Below, one piece after another: positions 34,340 to 42,651 of a DNA stretch of 64,000 bases; position 1 is the stretch's first letter, and each line of letters begins with the position of its first letter. The position numbers and the translations under genes were made by a program. The stretch comes from Actinomycetota bacterium (GTDB lineage Bacteria > Actinomycetota > Acidimicrobiia > Acidimicrobiales > Ilumatobacteraceae). Where the stretch lies: contig CP064997.1 in the NCBI GenBank assembly GCA_016700055.1, positions 620,001 to 684,000 on the forward strand, written 5' to 3'. The notes under the pieces are model-generated. The model worked only from the letters and a program-made list of their open reading frames with translations. It did no database searches and was not told where the DNA came from.

Positions 34340-35390
34340 TCGCCCCGCCCACCGGGCGCTCGGCGTTGACGGTTGCGACCAGCTCGAGCAGGCGCGCGAG
34401 CTGATCGATCCGTTCGGTGTTGCCGTTTCCCGCGAGCCCGACGCGCAACGTATCGATGCCCGCGTCGCGGTACAGGCGGAGGCGCTGCGCGATGCCTGCG
34501 TCGTCGCCGATCAGATTGGTGCCGAGCCCGATCTCGATCGGGACGCGGTCCTGCGCGGCCTGCCGATCGCCGGCGAGCCACAGCCGCTGCACCTCGGCGA
34601 CGTCGTCGCCGAACCCCTGGCGCGCGAAGGCGTCGTTGTAGAAGTTCGTCTTCGCCGAACCCATCGCGCCGAAGGTGAACGCGTAGCCGGCGGCATGGCG
34701 GCGGCCGGCGGCCTCGACGTCGTCGGTGAACTCCAGCCCAACGGCCACGGTGAGCTCGACATCGGCGAGCGAGCGGCCCACGCTCGCGGCGCCTGCGCGG
34801 ATCGGCGCGAGGAACACCTCGGCCGTCTCCGGCAGGAAGGAGTTGCCGATCCATCCGTCGGCGATCTCACCGGTGAGGCGCAGGTTGGCCGGGCCGAGCG
34901 ACGCGACGAAGACAGGGACGTGCATCGGCGGGGCGAGCACGCGCAGGCTGCGGCCCTCGCCATCGGGCAGCGGCAGGGTGTACGTGGAACCGGCATAGGC
35001 CAGCTTCTCGCCGGCACTGATCAGCCGCAGGATCTCGATCGTCTCGCGGGTGCGGGTGACGGGCCGATCGAAGCGCACCCCGTGCCAGCCCTCCATCACC
35101 TGCGGACCGCTGGTGCCGATCCCGAGCACGAATCGCCCTCCGGAGAGCGTCTGCAGCGACAGCGCGGACATGGCGAGCATCGCCGGTGTGCGCGCGCCGA
35201 GTTGCACGATTCCGGTAGCCAGCCTGATGCGGGTGGTCGACGCGGCCAGGTAGCCGAGCGGGGTGAGGGCGTCGTAGCCCCAGAACTCGGGCACCCAGAC
35301 CGAGTCGGCGCCGATGGCTTCGGCCTGGCGCACGAAGTCGACCGTCGTCTGGTCGACCGATCCGACACTCACCCCGACCGAGAGCGCCAT
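34320..35390 (-). CDS. LLM-class F420-dependent oxidoreductase
   Basis: A 356-residue luciferase-like TIM-barrel enzyme. 'RQAEAIGADSVWVPEFWGYD', 'LATGIVQLGARTPAMLAM', 'LGIGTSGPQVMEGWHG' and 'ADGWIGNSFLP' are typical of the F420-dependent LLM group. It probably reduces or oxidises an unknown substrate using F420. The SRPBCC gene stops one base before this start, so the two are likely co-transcribed. Confidence 0.88.
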
Positions 35391-35888
35391 TCACCCCTCC
35401 TCGGCGAGCTGCTTGATCCCCTCGACCGTGCGTTGCATGTTGGCCCGGTGTTCGCCGAGACGCCGAGCGACGATCTGCTCCTCCTTGTCGGGCATGGCTT
35501 CGATCGCCGGCGTCAAGCCCGACGGGGCAGGACCGAGCTGCGCCCACTGGCGCAGGACGACGTCGTCGCCGACACGATCGAGCGAGAACCGCCACCGCGC
35601 GGACGGGAAGTCGGCGTCACCGACCGCCCACTCGAACGCAGCTTCCACGTCCCAGCGCGTCACGACCGAGATCGTCTCCCACTCCCCCGCGTAACGATGG
35701 GCGTTGCGGCCCGTGAACCTCGACCCCACGCCCGGCGCCCTGTGCGGGTGGTCGAGCCACTCCACTCCCTGCAGCTCCTCGGAGAACCGCGCCGGCAGGT
35801 CGATGTCGGTGACGAGCGCCCACACCCGCCCGATCGGCGCGTGCACGAGGGTCTCGACCGCTACCGAAGGGCCGTCTGCGTAAAGCAT
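35391..35888 (-). CDS. SRPBCC family protein
   Basis: A 165-residue START-like protein beginning 'VAVETLVHAPIGRVWALVTD', with 'FSEELQGVEWLDHPHRAPGV' and 'WRFSLDRVGDDVVLRQWAQL', a polyketide cyclase/dehydrase-type helix-grip fold. The ligand is unknown. ATG 35888 is chosen because the upstream part of the frame is antisense to the VOC gene. It is immediately upstream of the LLM oxidoreductase gene and probably shares its transcript. Confidence 0.8.
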   Translation of the reverse strand: MLYADGPSVAVETLVHAPIGRVWALVTDIDLPARFSEELQGVEWLDHPHRAPGVGSRFTGRNAHRYAGEWETISVVTRWDVEAAFEWAVGDADFPSARWRFSLDRVGDDVVLRQWAQLGPAPSGLTPAIEAMPDKEEQIVARRLGEHRANMQRTVEGIKQLAEEG

Positions 35889-35945
35889 CGGCCGAGCGTA
35901 ACCGGGCCGGCACCGGTGCCCTTCTGGCGGCGCGAGACTCATTCG

Positions 35946-36362
35946 ATGACACGCCTGAACCCGTATCTCTCGTTCCGCGACAGCGCCAGGGAGGCGATGG
36001 ACTTCTACCACTCCGTCTTCGGCGGCGAGCTGACATTCGCCACGTACGCCGACTACCACGCCAGTGAGGATCCCACCGAACAGGACAAGGTGATGCACTC
36101 CCAACTCGTCAGCCCGAATGGGCTGACGCTGATGGCCGCCGACACGCCGAACAGCATGGAGCTCACGCCGGGCGACAACTGGGCCGTTTCGTTGAGCGGC
36201 GAGGACGAGGCCGAGTTGCGCGGCTACTGGGACAAGCTGTCCGCAGGCAGCGAGATGATCATGCCGCTCGAGCAGGCACCGTGGGGCGACACGTTCGGCA
36301 TGTGCAAGGACCGCTTCGGCGTGAGCTGGATGGTGAACATCGCCGGAGCACCGCCGGCCTGA
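35946..36362 (+). CDS. VOC-family (PhnB-like) protein
   Basis: A 138-residue glyoxalase-fold protein: 'RLNPYLSFRDSAREAMDFY', 'VFGGELTFATYADY', 'DKVMHSQLVSPNGLTLMAAD' and 'PWGDTFGMCKDRFGVSWMV' give the paired beta-alpha-beta-beta-beta units of the PhnB/YjdN type. The His and Glu residues usual for metal binding are partly kept. The activity is unknown. A UUCG-loop hairpin follows at 36369. Confidence 0.85.
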   Translation: MTRLNPYLSFRDSAREAMDFYHSVFGGELTFATYADYHASEDPTEQDKVMHSQLVSPNGLTLMAADTPNSMELTPGDNWAVSLSGEDEAELRGYWDKLSAGSEMIMPLEQAPWGDTFGMCKDRFGVSWMVNIAGAPPA

Positions 36363-36368
36363 CGCCTG

Positions 36369-36382
36369 CCCGCTTCGGCGGG
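36369..36382. terminator. UUCG-tetraloop hairpin between convergent genes
   Basis: CCCGCTTCGGCGGG forms a 5-bp GC stem closed by a stable UUCG tetraloop, in the 33-bp gap between the convergent VOC and PadR genes. No T-run follows, so efficiency is uncertain. Confidence 0.55.
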
Positions 36383-36395
36383 AGCATCGTTCGAG

Positions 36396-36944
36396 CTACT
36401 CCTGCACGAGCAGCCGGTCGAGGAAGCGCAGCGCGGCAAGCGACGACTCACTGCGCCACAGGTCGACGACATCTGCGGCGCTCGCCGCATCGGCGCCGGC
36501 GTCTCCCTCGACGCGACTCGTCAGGGCGGCGGCAAGGTCTTCGATCAGCGCCCGCTGCCGTTCGAGCATCGTGGTGACGTCGACCTGGCACAGGTCGGCG
36601 ATGACGAGTTTCAGCAACAGCTGGCTGCGCAGGTCGCGCAGGTGGGCGACGGGTGTGGCCAGCCATCGACGCAGCTGCGCCTTACCGGCGCCCGTCGGCG
36701 CGAGGATCGTGCGGTTGCCGCCGGCGATGCCGCGTTCCTCGCCTACGGCTCGGACCAGCCCGCGGGCGATGAGCTGGTCGAGCGCACGGTAGGTGAGCGC
36801 TCGGGAGAGCGACCACACCCTGCCCACGTCGCCTTCGGGCCGCAGCCGCGCGGCGATCGCGAAGCCATGGGACGCGCCCGTGCAGAGGATGCCGAGACAC
36901 GCCCACTCCCCGAGCAACAGCCCGTCGACGTCTTGTCGTCCCAC
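36396..36944 (-). CDS. PadR-family transcriptional regulator
   Basis: A 182-residue regulator. A PadR winged helix covers about residues 14-90: 'LLLGEWACLGILCTGASHGF', 'VWSLSRALTYRALDQLIARG' and 'TPVAHLRDLRSQLLLKL' at the start of the C-terminal dimerisation helices. GTG 36944 is chosen because a start at 37028 would overlap modC by 56 bp. It follows modC by 28 bp and may be its operon partner, raising the possibility that it controls modABC; this is only contextual. Confidence 0.75.
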   Translation of the reverse strand: MGRQDVDGLLLGEWACLGILCTGASHGFAIAARLRPEGDVGRVWSLSRALTYRALDQLIARGLVRAVGEERGIAGGNRTILAPTGAGKAQLRRWLATPVAHLRDLRSQLLLKLVIADLCQVDVTTMLERQRALIEDLAAALTSRVEGDAGADAASAADVVDLWRSESSLAALRFLDRLLVQE

Positions 36945-36972
36945 AGCACCATCGTTGCAGGACACCGCAGCC

Positions 36973-38028
36973 TCAGGCCGGGTAGACGTCGATCTCCGTG
37001 GCCTTGACGGCGGCGTACACGTCGTCACCGGCGCGCAGCACCAGTGCCTCGAGCGCGGCGTCGGTGATCTCCGCGATCAGCGGCACGGCGCCGCGGAGGT
37101 CGACGCGCACCCGCTCGCCCAGCCGGTCGACGTCGACGATGGTGACCGGCCAGACGTTGCGAGCGCTCGATTCAAGCGGACGGTCACGGGTCAGGACCAC
37201 CGATTGCGGGCGGATCACGGCGTACGACGGGCCGGATCCGGCGTCGGCCAGGACCACCGTGGCGCCCGAGGCGGTGCGCAAAGCACGGTCGCGGACCTCG
37301 CCGGCGACGAGGTTGACGCCGACGAGATCGGCTACGTAGCGCGACCGCGGGTGGGCGGTGACCTCGGCCAAGGTGCCGGCCTGCACCACTCGACCGCCTT
37401 CGAGGATCGCCACCCGATCGGCGAGGGCATAAGCATCGACGGGATCGTGGGTGACGAGCAGGCGAATGCCGTCGAACGACGCGAGGTGCCGGCGCAGGTC
37501 CCGGCGGACCTCGGCCCGCGCCCCGACGTCGAGTGCGGCGAGCGGTTCGTCGAGCAGCAGCACCCGCGGCGAGGTGGCGAGGGCGCGGGCGAGCGCCGCC
37601 CGCTGCGCCTGCCCGCCCGACAGCGCGCGCGGCCGCTCGCTCGCGTATTCGCCGAGGCCGACCCGTTCGATCCACTCCCCCGCCACACGCCTTGCCTCGA
37701 GCTTCGGGGTGCGCCTGGCGCGCAACCCGTAGGCGACGTTCTCCAGCACGCTCATGTGCTCGAACAGCAGGTAGTCCTGGAACACCACGCCGATCGGCCG
37801 GTGCTCCGGCTCTACGAACACGGCTGCGGCGGGGTCGTCGACGACCAGCTCGTCGATCGTGATCCGGCCGGCGTCCACCGGGACCAGGCCCGCGATAGCG
37901 CGCAGCATGGTGCTCTTGCCGGCACCGTTCGGACCGAGCAGGGCGAGCAACTCGCCCGGCGCTACCGAGAGCTCCGCCTGAAGGTGCAGCGACCCGAGCT
38001 GTACGTCGACGTCGGCGTCGACGCTCAC
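36973..38028 (-). CDS. modC: Molybdate ABC transporter ATPase
   Basis: A 351-residue ATPase. Walker A is 'LLGPNGAGKST', the signature 'LSGGQAQRAALARAL', Walker B 'VLLLDEPLAALDV' and the switch His in 'LLVTHDPVDA'. Residues about 285-350 form a TOBE/Mop domain ('VWPVTIVDVDRLGERVRVDL') that binds the oxyanion. GTG 38028 overlaps the modB stop (GTGA). It powers molybdate (or tungstate) uptake with ModB and ModA. Confidence 0.9.
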   Translation of the reverse strand: MSVDADVDVQLGSLHLQAELSVAPGELLALLGPNGAGKSTMLRAIAGLVPVDAGRITIDELVVDDPAAAVFVEPEHRPIGVVFQDYLLFEHMSVLENVAYGLRARRTPKLEARRVAGEWIERVGLGEYASERPRALSGGQAQRAALARALATSPRVLLLDEPLAALDVGARAEVRRDLRRHLASFDGIRLLVTHDPVDAYALADRVAILEGGRVVQAGTLAEVTAHPRSRYVADLVGVNLVAGEVRDRALRTASGATVVLADAGSGPSYAVIRPQSVVLTRDRPLESSARNVWPVTIVDVDRLGERVRVDLRGAVPLIAEITDAALEALVLRAGDDVYAAVKATEIDVYPA

Positions 38029-38855
38029 GTGGCCACCGGTTGCAGCGGGGCACGGTGCCCGAACCACCGGTCCCGCAGACCGACGAGCACCGCGAAGGAG
38101 ACCGCGATCAGCACGAGCGCCAGCACGATCGCCTGCTCCGGGTTCGCCTCCAGCGAGAGGTAGACGGCGAGCGGCATCGTCTGGGTGGTGCCCGGGAAGT
38201 TCCCGGCGAACGTGATCGTCGCCCCGAACTCGCCGAGCGCCCGCGCCCACGACAGCACGGCCCCCGCGACCAGCGCGGGGCGGATCGCCGGCAAGGTCAC
38301 CCGCCTGAACGTGTACCAGCCGGACGCGCCGAGCGTGCGCGACGCGTCTTCGAACCGATGGTCGAGCTGGTGCAGCGCGGACTCGACGGTGATCACGAGG
38401 AACGGCATCGCCACGAACGTCTGGGCGATCACCACCGCGGCCGTGGTGAACGGCAGGCTGACGCCGAACCACCGGTCGAGGTATTGCCCGACGAGGCCCC
38501 GTCGGCCGAGCGCGAAGAACAGCGCCACACCCCCGACCACCGGCGGCAGCACCATTGACAGCGTGCAGAGGGCGCGGATCGCGCGGCGCCCGGGCAGCCG
38601 CGACCGGGCGAGCACCCAGGCGAGCGGCACGCCGAACACCACCGACAAGCCGGTCGACCACAGCGAGCACACGAGCGACAGCCGCAGAGCCGTGAGCGCG
38701 GTGTCGTCGGTGAGGTAGTCCCAGGCGCGCGACCACGGAGCCCGCCACAACAGACCTGCCAGCGGGAGCGCGAAGAACGCGACCGCCACCGTGGCGACGA
38801 CGACTACCGGAGCAGGCAAACCGTTCAGCCTGCCCCGGCGCCGTCGCGACGTCAC
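38025..38855 (-). CDS. modB: Molybdate ABC transporter permease
   Basis: A 276-residue inner-membrane permease with about six helices. The coupling loop 'EDASRTLGASGWYTFRRVTL' (EAA loop) is typical of ModB/CysT permeases, as are 'LSMVLPPVVGGVALFFALG' and 'LGEFGATITFAGNFPGTTQT'. Overlaps with modA (start) and modC (stop) show tight coupling in a modABC operon. Confidence 0.93.
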   Translation of the reverse strand: MTSRRRRGRLNGLPAPVVVVATVAVAFFALPLAGLLWRAPWSRAWDYLTDDTALTALRLSLVCSLWSTGLSVVFGVPLAWVLARSRLPGRRAIRALCTLSMVLPPVVGGVALFFALGRRGLVGQYLDRWFGVSLPFTTAAVVIAQTFVAMPFLVITVESALHQLDHRFEDASRTLGASGWYTFRRVTLPAIRPALVAGAVLSWARALGEFGATITFAGNFPGTTQTMPLAVYLSLEANPEQAIVLALVLIAVSFAVLVGLRDRWFGHRAPLQPVAT

Positions 38856-39640
38856 GGCGAGAGGAACCCGTAGGAAGCGAGGATCTCCTGACCCGTGTCG
38901 GACATGACGAAGTCGACGAACGCCTGGGCCGCCTCCTGGTTGGCGGAGGCCGCCGTCACGACGATCGGATACTCGGCGACGACGTTGTGCTCCTCGGGGA
39001 TCTCGACGCCATCGGCCTCGTCACCGGCGTTCAGCACGTCGGTGACGTAGACGATGCCGGCGTCGGCCTCGCCGAGGGTCACCTTCGACACCACGGCGCG
39101 AACGTTCTCCTCCAGCGACTTCGGCGTCACCGTCACGCCGGCGAGGTCGATGACCTGCTGCGCGTACCTGCCGCAGGGCACCTCTGGCGCGCAGCTGATC
39201 ACGATCAGATCGGGGTTGGCCAGGTCGGCGACGCTGGTGATGCCCTTGGGATTCCCGGGCGCGACGATGATCTGCGCCCGGTTCGTGGCGAAGACCACCG
39301 GATCCGACGCGTTGTCGCCGGCCTCGGTCACCTTGTCCATGTTGTTCAAGTCTGCCGACGCGAACACGTCGGCTGGTGCACCCTCGCCGATCTGGGCCGC
39401 GAGCTCCGAGGATGCCGCGAAGCTGAACTCGGCCTTCGCGTCGGGGTTCGCCGCGGTGAACGCCTCGCCGATCTCGGTGAACGAGTCGGTCAGCGAAGCC
39501 GCGGCGAAGACGGTGAGGTCCCCCGAGACGGCGGCGCCGGGAGGGTCGGTGGAGGACGAGTCGTCGTCGCCACCGCAGGCGCCGAGCGTGAGGCCGAGCA
39601 CGGCGATGCCGACGTACAGGAGCCGTGAAGTGGAGGTCAT
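38852..39640 (-). CDS. modA: Molybdate-binding lipoprotein
   Basis: A 262-residue binding protein. The lipobox 'LGLTLGACGG' follows a short hydrophobic signal (residues 1-21), so the mature protein is a lipid-anchored receptor. 'LTVFAAASLTDSFTEIGEAF' is the ModA hallmark, with 'GAPADVFASAD', 'VAPGNPKGI' and 'EADAGIVYVTDV'. ATG 39640 is chosen; longer frames extend through the operator. It is the first gene of modABC behind a clean palindrome at 39650-39670. Confidence 0.93.
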   Translation of the reverse strand: MTSTSRLLYVGIAVLGLTLGACGGDDDSSSTDPPGAAVSGDLTVFAAASLTDSFTEIGEAFTAANPDAKAEFSFAASSELAAQIGEGAPADVFASADLNNMDKVTEAGDNASDPVVFATNRAQIIVAPGNPKGITSVADLANPDLIVISCAPEVPCGRYAQQVIDLAGVTVTPKSLEENVRAVVSKVTLGEADAGIVYVTDVLNAGDEADGVEIPEEHNVVAEYPIVVTAASANQEAAQAFVDFVMSDTGQEILASYGFLSP

Positions 39641-39649
39641 CCGTCCCAA

Positions 39650-39670
39650 TTTAGTCACTACGTGACTAAT
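39650..39670 (-). promoter_or_regulatory. 21-bp palindromic operator upstream of modABC
   Basis: ATTAGTCAC (39650-39658) and GTGACTAAT (39662-39670) are perfect 9-bp inverted repeats with a 3-bp spacer, 9-30 nt upstream of modA. The low GC content and exact symmetry in this GC-rich genome mark it as a binding site. It does not resemble the Escherichia coli ModE box; the regulator is unknown, with the PadR encoded at 36396 as one candidate. Confidence 0.65.
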
Positions 39671-39782
39671 CGCTGGCACGGAGCGACCCGTTGAGCAACC
39701 CGTCGCGCGGTCCTGGGTTACGCTCGCGCGCCAGGGAGGATGCGGTGCGAGCGGTCCGTAGCAGCGAACGCACCCGGCGGCG

Positions 39783-40778
39783 GTGACGGGGGGCGATGGA
39801 CACCAGTCGGCCGAGGCCGGCGGTGCAGGCGCGACGGGGCCGCGAGTTCTCGGGAAGCGTCTCGACCCGGGCTGGGCGACGCTTGTCGCGGCGGCGCTGG
39901 CGCTGGTCGGAACCGTGGTGACGGTCGTGTTCCGCGGCGACTCGGAGAACGTCGTCACCCCCGCGGCCGGGCTGGGCGCCGTCTCGACGGAGCCGACCAC
40001 CGGCACGACGGGGGCCGCGCCGACGACCGCCTCGCCGAGCACGTCCAGCCCGACGAGCACCTCCTCCGCCGAGGCGACCACGACGGCTGAGGCGACCACG
40101 ACGACGGCACCGCTCGAGCCGGTGGTCCGCGTGGTGTCTCAACTGATCCCCGACGAGCGCGACCTCGCCCTGGCGGCGGCCGACGCAATTCTCGTCCTCG
40201 CCAGGCGGATGCCGCTGATCGTCGACGACGCGTTCGCCGACAACGACTATGCGTGGCCGCAGGGCACGCAGACGTTCAACGGCGGCATCGAGTGCTCGTG
40301 GACGCTGCTGCCCGGCGCATACCAGGGCTCGGTCGCCGCCCCCACCCCGAACTCGTGGTGCAGCAACGGGCTGGACAAGGTGGCCTTCGACTTCTTGCTC
40401 ACCGCAGATCTGGCGCTGCGCGACTCCGTGGACAGCGAGATGGCTCTGCTGTTCCGCTTCGAGGACTTCCAGAACCACTACGCCCTCCGGATCAACCCCG
40501 GTCTGCAGCTGATGCGGGTTGCCCACGTCGCTCCCGCAGGTGAGGAGACGATCCTTCCCTGGACCGTCGTGCCCGAGCTCGCCCAGGCGGGTTCGAACGA
40601 GATCACCCTCCTGACCGCGCAGGGCACGATGGCGATCTACGTCAACGGGTTGCTGGCGGTGATGATCGACGACAGCGGCCGGCAGACCTCCCCTGGCATG
40701 ATCCAGCTGCTCGTCCAGGTGAACACCGAGGGGGACGAGGCCCTCACCCTCACCCGATACGAGCTGCGCGGCCGCTGA
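39783..40778 (+). CDS. Membrane-anchored extracellular protein with a C-terminal beta-sandwich
   Basis: A 331-residue protein with a cytoplasmic N-terminus, one helix at about 31-50 ('WATLVAAALALVGTVVTVVF'), a Thr/Ser/Ala-rich linker to about residue 110, and a C-terminal domain of about 200 residues. Segments such as 'EMALLFRFEDFQNHYALRIN' and 'TLLTAQGTMAIYVNGLLAVM' resemble concanavalin-like (DUF1080/LamG) beta-sandwiches that bind or cleave glycans. I do not recognise it by name. GTG 39783 is assumed. It precedes the ABC pair by 52 bp, perhaps as part of the same unit. Confidence 0.65.
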   Translation: MTGGDGHQSAEAGGAGATGPRVLGKRLDPGWATLVAAALALVGTVVTVVFRGDSENVVTPAAGLGAVSTEPTTGTTGAAPTTASPSTSSPTSTSSAEATTTAEATTTTAPLEPVVRVVSQLIPDERDLALAAADAILVLARRMPLIVDDAFADNDYAWPQGTQTFNGGIECSWTLLPGAYQGSVAAPTPNSWCSNGLDKVAFDFLLTADLALRDSVDSEMALLFRFEDFQNHYALRINPGLQLMRVAHVAPAGEETILPWTVVPELAQAGSNEITLLTAQGTMAIYVNGLLAVMIDDSGRQTSPGMIQLLVQVNTEGDEALTLTRYELRGR

Positions 40779-40830
40779 ACCGGGTTGAGTATCGTCGGCG
40801 GAGCCAGCCGGACGAAGGGGGTGCGGCGCA

Positions 40831-42651
40831 GTGCTGAAGCGCTTGCGAGCTCGGCAGGAGTGGGAGTTCTTCGCCGCGCTCGGCCGCGCCGACCGCAGGC
40901 TCGCCTCGGCATGGTGGTCCGTGCTCGCCTTGCGTGGCCTGCTACCAGCGGTGTTCGCCGTCGCCACCGGCTCTCTTGTCGGGGCCGTCGCCGACGGTGG
41001 CTCCCTCGCCGTCCCCCTCGCCGTGGTCGGGGTGGTGTTCGTCGCGCTCCAGGTGCTGAACCCGATCCACCTCGCGCTCGGCTACAACCTCGGCGACCGA
41101 ACCGCCGCGTGGCTGTACGACGAGCTGACGACGGCGTGCGTCGAACCTCCCGGGATCGGCCACCTGGAGGACCCCGCGCTGCAGGGCGACCTCACCGTCG
41201 CCCGTGAGTTCGACCTGGGCATGACCGGCCCGCCGCTCTCCATCTCGATGGACTTCGTCGCCGGCGGGCTCGTCCAGCTGGTCGCCGGCATGGCATCGGC
41301 GATGGTGCTGTTCGGCTATGCGTGGTGGGCGCCGCCGGTGCTCGTCCTCGCCTGGGGCTGCACCCACTGGCTGTTGCGGGAGAGCGCCATCTGGCGTGAC
41401 CGCAACACGGACGAGGTGCGCGGCGCCCAGCGCGACGCCGAGTACGCGTACCGCCTCGCCGTCGACCCTCCCGGCGCGAAGGAGCTGCGCCTCTTCGGTC
41501 TGGCCACCTGGACCCTCGATCGCTTCGTCGCCCGCCGCCGCCGGCTGCACGATCTGCAGTACGAGGCCACCCGCCTGCGCGAGCGGTCCGTCGGGTGGAG
41601 CGTGCTGATCGTCGTCGCCGCCAACGGGTTCGTGCTGTGGTCGATCGCCGAGGCCGCCGCCGACGGGCGCATCGATCTCGGGCGCACGGTCACGTTCGCC
41701 CAGGCGGCGGTCGGCGCGTCGGCGATCGCTTTCGGCGGGCTCAACTGGGCACTCGACGGCGCCGCCGCGCCCGTGGCCGCCGTCGCCCGGCTGGCTCCGG
41801 CGATGGCCGCGGTGGGCGCGATCTCCCCCGGTACCCGGCGCACTGCCGGCGCGCCGGCACCTGCGGTCACCTTGCGCGGGGTGTCGTTCGCCTACCCGGC
41901 GGCCGCCGACATCCCCGTGCTCGCCGACTTCGACCTCGCCATTCCAGCGGGCTCGTCGCTCGCCATCGTCGGCGTGAACGGCGCCGGGAAGACCACCATC
42001 GCCAAGCTGCTCTGCCGCCTGTACGACCCGCAGGCGGGCGTGATCGAGGTCGACGGGACCGACCTGCGTGAGCTCGACCTCGAAGACTGGCGGAGCAGGA
42101 TCACCGCGGTCTTCCAGGACTTCATCCGCTTCGAGCTGCCCCTGCGCGACAACGTCGCACCCGGCGGCGCCCCCGACGAGGTGATCCTGGCCGCACTCGC
42201 CGACGCCGGCGCGGGCGAGCTGGCCGGCAGCCTCGACACGCCCCTCGCCAAGGGCTACCCGGGAGGCACCGACCTGTCGGGTGGGCAGTGGCAGCGGGTC
42301 GCGCTCGCCCGGGCGCTCTGCGCCGTGCGCCAGGGAGCCGGGCTGGTGCTGCTCGACGAGCCCACCGCCCACCTCGACGTGCGCGGCGAGGCCGAGATCT
42401 TCGGCCGCATCCTGGCCGCCACCCGCGGCCGGACCACGATCCTGGTGTCGCACCGGTTCTCCACGGTCCGCCAGGCCGATCGCATCTGCGTCGTCGAGCA
42501 CGGCGCCGTCGCGGAGCTCGGCACCCACGACGAGCTGATCGCCGCAGGTGGTCGCTACCGCACGATGTTCGATCTCCAGGCGGAGCGCTTCGCCGTGGGC
42601 AGGCCCGTGTCGGACGACGACGAGGGGGTGCAGCTCGATGTCCTCTCGTGA
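40831..42651 (+). CDS. ABC exporter half-transporter (first of pair 1)
   Basis: A 606-residue fusion of a six-helix membrane domain (about 1-310) and an ATPase domain. Walker A is 'VGVNGAGKTTIAK', the signature 'LSGGQWQRVALARAL' is canonical, Walker B is 'LVLLDEPTAHLDV' with the catalytic Glu, and the switch His lies in 'LVSHRFSTVRQAD'. The stop overlaps the next ABC gene by 14 bp, so the two subunits probably form a heterodimer. The substrate is unknown; the family includes multidrug and peptide exporters. Confidence 0.9.
   Translation: MLKRLRARQEWEFFAALGRADRRLASAWWSVLALRGLLPAVFAVATGSLVGAVADGGSLAVPLAVVGVVFVALQVLNPIHLALGYNLGDRTAAWLYDELTTACVEPPGIGHLEDPALQGDLTVAREFDLGMTGPPLSISMDFVAGGLVQLVAGMASAMVLFGYAWWAPPVLVLAWGCTHWLLRESAIWRDRNTDEVRGAQRDAEYAYRLAVDPPGAKELRLFGLATWTLDRFVARRRRLHDLQYEATRLRERSVGWSVLIVVAANGFVLWSIAEAAADGRIDLGRTVTFAQAAVGASAIAFGGLNWALDGAAAPVAAVARLAPAMAAVGAISPGTRRTAGAPAPAVTLRGVSFAYPAAADIPVLADFDLAIPAGSSLAIVGVNGAGKTTIAKLLCRLYDPQAGVIEVDGTDLRELDLEDWRSRITAVFQDFIRFELPLRDNVAPGGAPDEVILAALADAGAGELAGSLDTPLAKGYPGGTDLSGGQWQRVALARALCAVRQGAGLVLLDEPTAHLDVRGEAEIFGRILAATRGRTTILVSHRFSTVRQADRICVVEHGAVAELGTHDELIAAGGRYRTMFDLQAERFAVGRPVSDDDEGVQLDVLS

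Noticed and set aside
36973..38748. Frame that would fuse a long N-terminus to ModC
   Set aside because: The extra residues are an out-of-frame reading of modB; GTG 38028 overlaps the modB stop and starts the ATPase domain.
39650..39670. ModE box upstream of modABC
   Set aside because: The palindrome shares no clear core with the Escherichia coli ModE site, and no ModE-type gene is in the window.
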